This document shows positions 59,163-64,000 of a stretch of 64,000 bases of DNA, piece by piece; position 1 is the stretch's first letter; the number at the start of each line of letters is the position of its first letter. A program made the translations under genes and the position numbers. The stretch lies in contig CANNZV010001439.1 of the NCBI GenBank assembly GCA_947561585.1, forward strand, positions 62,001-126,000, written 5' to 3'. Under the pieces are notes generated by a model. The model saw only the letters and a program-made list of their open reading frames with translations. It was not told the DNA's origin and searched no databases. This DNA comes from Caprella mutica. Lineage: Eukaryota; Arthropoda; Malacostraca; Amphipoda; Caprellidae.

Positions 59163-60451
59163 TAGTTGTGGTTCTGTTTCACCACGAGTACATCATTAAA
59201 AACAATAAAAAAGACTTAACACTTTGTTAACTTTTCTTCTTTATGTTGAAAAGTATTTAAATTGTTACAGAAAGTCTTAACTACAATAGAAATGTTAGGC
59301 CATTAGTGAATAGAAATAAAACAATGGAAATAACTCTCATTATTAAGAAAATAATAGGAAATATTTGAAAAATTCTTTTGAAGATTAACCTAAAGAATTT
59401 TTTTTGTTATTTTTCTATTTTTTTAATACATGGGGTAAGCAATGGAAGTAATATTTTGTTTGATTTTTTAATGATTAATTGATAAAAAGTAGAATTTACT
59501 ATTTATTTAAATTATTTCATATTTTATGTGTTATTTTTGAATTTAAATAATTCAACTGGTAGATTCAACAGATTGAATTTTTAACGTGCAATATGAAAAT
59601 AATTTTACTGAAAAAAGAAATAACAATGAATATAATGTAATGAAACATTTTCGATAATGAATAATATTTCTTTTATAAATACCAACATATTAATTAATAT
59701 TCCATTTATTTTAAATACATGATTTCAAATTAGTTTCGAACAATAACAATTGATATTGTTTGCACAAACAACTCAGGAGAACAAAGTGAATTGTTCGGGA
59801 AAACATCCCTAGTTGGTTTGTTTTTGTTACACATGTTTGGTCTGGAGAAACAATGGCTTTTACTGTTTGAAACATAGCGCACAAACGAACACAGGTACAG
59901 TCACCTGAAGCAGCTCTTATTGGTACTCACTGTACATACCTGAGACATGTTCAACTGTTCATCCTTAAAATAATGTTATGAACAGCTTTTTAAAATATAA
60001 TATAAAATAGTTAAAATAATGTATATATATATATAAAAAGTAAAACAATTTTTTAAGAAAATAAAATAGGTAGAAAATTGTTTCAGTAAAAAAAATCATA
60101 AAATATAAAAGAGGTAAAAAGTTTACAATATATAAAAAGGTTGGAGAAATTGAAATAAAAATCAAGTCCAACAATTTTTTATAAAATAAAAAAAAGGTAA
60201 AATATATAAATTGATTTTTAATAAGATCAGTCTTTAGCGTTCATTAAAATCACTGTAAATTATTAATTAATATTTAATTCATCCCATCACCAACAGTAAT
60301 TGTATTGCAACTTTTAATGTAAAATCTGAATACCCAAACAAAGAGAAAGATGTGAACTAAAATTAGCCATGCATAATTATATAATTTAAATAATTACTTT
60401 ACACAGAATACAATAATAATAAGGTTAAATAATCACCATCATCTTCGTACA
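59163..60451. other. Very AT-rich spacer
   Basis: Nothing recognised. Confidence 0.5.
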
Positions 60452-60545
60452 ACACTAATACAAACCAACACACTAATACAATCCTAATACAAACCAACAC
60501 ACTAATACAATCCTAATACAAACCAACACACTAATACAACCGTAA
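60452..60545. repeat. 29-bp repeat, three copies
   Basis: ACAAACCAACACACTAATAC + AATCCTAAT. Confidence 0.9.
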
Positions 60546-60629
60546 TACCCAATACCAGAGCATGTAGAACATTGTGGTGGAAAGTCGTGACTAATACAGT
60601 CACGATGTGTAACAGAGTACAGTGATGCA

Positions 60630-60925
60630 CTGGAGTGTACTAAAGTGCACTGTACTGGTACTAACTACTGGTGTACTAAAGTGCACTGTACTGGTACTAA
60701 CTACTGGTGTACTAAAGTGCACTGTACTGGTACTAACTACTGGTGTACTAAAGTGCACTGTACTGGTACTAGCTACTGGTGTACTAAAGTGCACTGTACT
60801 GGTACTAACTACTGGTGTAGTAAAGTGCACTGTACTGGTACTAACTACTGGTGTACTAAAGTGCACTGTACTGGTACTAACTACTGGTGTACTAAAGTGC
60901 ACTGTACTGGTACTAACTACTGATG
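60630..60925. repeat. 36-bp minisatellite
   Basis: About eight copies of GTACTAAAGTGCACTGTACT + GGTACTAACTACTGGT. GTGCAC and AGTAC words make the unit partly palindromic; frames on both strands are artefacts. Confidence 0.95.
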
Positions 60926-61079
60926 TTTGGTGTTTGTATAGTCGTTACAAGAGGATAGGTATGAATTATAGTAATAGAATTTAAGGGTCGCATTAAGTTT
61001 CGTGATGGCAATAATACGTATTTTAAATGTATAAATCCTGTAGTAAAAAAACTATTATTTTTAAATATATATGCTACTT

Positions 61080-61140
61080 CCTTACTCAGGACTCTACATT
61101 CACTATAGAGGAGTTCACTATAGAGGAGTATAGTAGAGTG
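61080..61140 (+). repeat. Foldback F right-arm end, short copy
   Basis: TTACTCAGGACTCTACATTC + ACTATAGAGGAG twice. Nearly identical to the right arm end at 34,690-34,740 before amplification. Confidence 0.88.
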
Positions 61141-61428
61141 AATGACAATAAGTTGATACGATTACCCATATCAAACTATATTGATTATTATACCTTTAGT
61201 GAGACAATAAAGATCAATGTCCATTATTTATGTTCGTTAAAGTGAGCTCTATCGACAGTATATCAGATAATGGAAAACTGATAAAAAAACCTTTGTGAAT
61301 ATATATATATATGAATATAAAAAATAAGTTACATAAAGAATTATTTAATGTAAGATATATTAAACTGTATTGAATACTCTATATACTTTTTTTCTCGCTG
61401 TTCTTGTCCTGCAACATTGCTGGTTCTA

Positions 61429-62463
61429 GGTAAATTGCTCGAAAACAATTGCTCGAAAGACAATTGCTCGAAAACAATTGCTCGAAAAACAATTGCTCGA
61501 ATGAACAATTGCTCGAAAGAACAATTGCTCGAAAAACAATTGCTCGAATGAACAATTGCTCGAAAGAACAATTGCTCGAAAAACAATTGCTCGAAAAACA
61601 ATTGCTCGAACGAACAATTGCTCGAATGAACAATTGCTCGAATGAACAATTGCTCGAATTTTCAAATTGCTCGAATGAACAAAATTGCTCGAATTATAAA
61701 ATTACGCAGTTTTCGATTTTATACAAGTCAGTTATTCATGAAGTGGAGCTGCACCTAACAATGTTTGTTTCTTTTTAGTAATTGATCATTAATCATTCTA
61801 TAAATGATTTTAATTATTACTCATTCTGTATAATCTTTTTTTAGACCGTTTGTGTCATCTCGTATGTAACATGTGAATTGGAATCATGTGGTGAATCACT
61901 ACTATTCATGTTTTTTTTATCATAAAACCCGAATTTTTTTTGTAGATTTATTAAGACTCTGCCATAACTTTGAGTTATTTCACCTATTGAGGTGCCACAT
62001 ACAGATAGGCTAGTAATAAATAAATTTTCAGGTTTTATGAAAAACATGAATAGTACTGATTCACCACATGATTCCAATTCACATGTTACATACGAGATGA
62101 CACAAACGGTCTAAAAAAAGATTATACAGAATGAGTAATAATTAAAATCATTTATAGAATGATTAATGATCAATTACTGAAAAGAAACAAGGATTGTTAG
62201 GTGCAGCTCCACTTCATGAATAACTGACTTGTATAAAATCGAAAACTGTGCAATTTTATAATTCGAGCAATTTTGTTCATTCGAGCAATTTGTTAATTCG
62301 AGCAATTGTTCATTCGAGCAATTGTTCGTTCGAGCAATTGTTTTTCGAGCAATTGTCTTTCGAGCAATTGTTCTTTCGAGCAATTGTTCGTTCGAGCAAT
62401 TGTTTTTCGAGCAATTGTTTTCGAGCAATTGTCTTTCGAGCAATTGTTTTCGAGCAATTTACC
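61429..62463. mobile_element. 1-kb foldback element with tandem-repeat arms
   Basis: Left arm 61,429-61,929 and right arm 62,031-62,463 are inverted copies of each other around a 101-bp unique loop. Each arm has an outer array of AACAATTGCTCGAA-type 15-18-mers (61,435-61,700; 62,262-62,458) and an inner unique part (TCCACTTCATGAATAACTGA, ACACAAACGGTCTAAAAAAA and others) about 230 bp long. Outer ends are GGTAAATTGCTCG and complement. The arms differ in length because array copy number differs. The layout resembles Drosophila FB foldback elements by architecture, not by sequence. A 78-codon frame across the loop is not recognised. Confidence 0.9.
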
Positions 62464-62544
62464 GGCTACCAACATTGCTAACAGTGATGGTTATCCTATT
62501 GGTTATCTTTTAAGAATTTGCAATACCTAAGTAACGACTTATGT

Positions 62545-62722
62545 AACCGATAGTGCCAGTAACTATTACCATGGTATCAATTAGTACCAAATAATACAAC
62601 CGGTGATAGTTCCAGTAACTATTACCATGGTATCAATTAGTACCAAATAATACCACCGGTGACAGTACCAGTAACTATTACTATAGTATCAGATAGTACC
62701 AAATAATACCACCGGTAATAAA
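62545..62722. repeat. 56-bp minisatellite, three copies
   Basis: CAGTAACTATTACCATGGTA + TCAATTAGTACCAAATAATA + C(A/C)ACCGGTGA. Confidence 0.92.
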
Positions 62723-62969
62723 GGTCACAACCGCTCAAGTGTTACCGGCACAAAGCATCTAATCAATTACCGAACTGTCGCCCTATTCAATGGAATACAA
62801 AGTACCGAACAAAAGACGCTAATGTCATTGAATGGATGGACGTCACGTGACGGAATTACGTCAGAACATCAACAGAACCGACGCACTTTCAGAGGAAAAG
62901 TTTAACCGTAATTTGACGGTTAACTAATTTCTTATTTTAAGCTATACTAATTATTATGCTTTTATTTTA

Positions 62970-63110
62970 AAATTGGTCTGAGTACACGATGACAAATTAG
63001 TAAGATTTGAAAATGATAGAAAGTTAGAAAACTGTGGTGCGATTAATTACCCCTAGCGCTATCCTCTGGAACTGCAATTAACACTAAAAAATTAAACACT
63101 ATTCTACGTA
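62970..63110 (+). repeat. Dispersed repeat D copy 3 and repeat S tail
   Basis: 62,970-63,040: GTCTGAGTACACGATGACAA, ATTAGTAAGATTTGAAAATG and AGAAAACTGTGGT (family D). 63,050-63,105: CCTAGCGCTATCCTCTGGAA, matching the tail of repeat S at 6,928. Confidence 0.75.
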
Positions 63111-64000
63111 GAAAAACCATTTCTATTATTTCAACATTTAACTCTGTTGAATTGACAAAGAAAAGCTACAGTTGATTGAACATGTAATTAGTGATTGGAT
63201 TGAAATGTCATTAAAAGGTCAAAAAGAAATTAAACTGCAATTTGAAGAACAATAAACCACAAATATGTACAATATGTACTATCAGACATGACATATAAAC
63301 CAATATTCTTAATTATATATTATATGTTCAAATCCTTTATTATCAATAAGGTCAAATTAGCAGTAATGTTTCATTTCAGCACACTGAGAACATGGAACAT
63401 TCCACTTGCGTGACAATAGGATATGTACCTTTTTTCAAAATTGTCAAGTCGTGCACAGCTAGGATATGGTTTGGAACCTTTTCTACCATGTGAACATAGC
63501 ACATATTTTAGCTATTGTGAAATTGAGAAGAGTAACTAGTAAGGATAACTATCTTGTTCTTGCTTCAATACCCAAGAAGATATGGTACTATAATCAATAA
63601 ATATTACCCTCACAAAATAGCAGAAGGTTTTATTTTCATCTGAAATTATTCTAACTATTCATATAAAAAAATACAACCAAATTGCCTGAAATTTGGTGGG
63701 AGCGATCGGGTCAAAGGTCAATTGAACCAAAAATGTAGCGACGGAGAAGGTATGCTTGAACATGCAAGTGCTTGTTCAAGTTTGCATAGAATTTACTTTT
63801 TAAACTATACAGTTATTATACCAATTTTAAACATTAATCAAAGACTAAAACGTTTGGTAGAATTTTGAGTACTGAAAGTTTATATTTTTCAGAGTTCAAG
63901 TGATGGTAGATTTTCATGTAAGATGGTGACACGTTATCCTAACCATCTCAACCATCCTAACCATATCTGTGACACAACCACAGGACATTCAACCTTGCGG
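63111..64000. other. AT-rich spacer
   Basis: No gene or array recognised; short CATCCTAACCAT repeats at 63,930-63,970. Confidence 0.5.

Noticed and set aside
58564..59230. Several long frames over the 25-bp array
   Set aside because: A 25-bp stop-free unit is open in several frames (75-bp cycle); no independent evidence of coding.
61841..62077. 78-codon frame across the loop of the foldback element
   Set aside because: Most of it lies in inverted-repeat arm sequence, and I recognise no transposase or other motif.

Overview
This is a eukaryotic, strongly AT-rich window, most likely from an arthropod and probably an insect. The grounds are small phase-0 exons with GT-AG borders on the minus strand, an invertebrate-style Diego/Diversin (ANKRD6) protein, long non-coding spacers, and very many minisatellites and foldback (MITE-like) elements. 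I see no rRNA, tRNA, operon or CRISPR structure. The order of the organism cannot be fixed from the sequence alone.

Gene content. I can support only one protein-coding gene. It lies on the minus strand from about 56,330 down to the left edge, where it is still open. Ten coding exons splice in frame: 56,330-54,961; 6,560-6,459; 6,152-5,955; 5,199-5,101; 4,742-4,644; 3,627-3,391; 3,231-3,052; 2,700-2,506; 1,232-1,057; and 769 to beyond 1. Together they encode at least 1,131 residues if translation starts at the ATG at 56,298. The product has a long disordered N-terminal region with a His/Gln/Pro-rich coding minisatellite, ankyrin repeats encoded by repeat-sized exons, a Lys/Arg/Glu-rich linker, a conserved Cys-containing block with coiled coil, and an acidic Ser-rich C-terminal region. 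Diego/Diversin proteins act in planar cell polarity with Dishevelled, Prickle and Van Gogh.

Layout. Positions 1-6,560 hold nine clustered exons separated by short introns. Positions 6,561-54,960 are one apparent 48.4-kb intron. Roughly a fifth of it (hand estimate, about 10.7 kb) is tandem arrays with units of 12 to 60 bp; much of the rest is degraded foldback elements and AT-rich sequence. Positions 54,961-56,330 are the large first recognised coding exon. Positions 56,331-64,000 are upstream or 5'-intronic sequence, again full of minisatellites, including a 1-kb foldback element at 61,429-62,463.

Main theme of the hunt. Several minisatellites appear to grow out of the arms or ends of dispersed inverted-repeat elements. 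The 15-bp array at 34.7 kb is an expanded end of a foldback element. A 34-bp family occurs as solitary hairpins and as three arrays, each containing an orientation switch. The arms of the 61.4-62.5 kb element are themselves made of tandem 15-16-mers. A fragment of a dispersed repeat has become tandem at 43 kb. Two otherwise different MITE families share the same central palindrome, one copy carrying matched substitutions in both arms. These points are read directly from sequence; the mechanism is inference.
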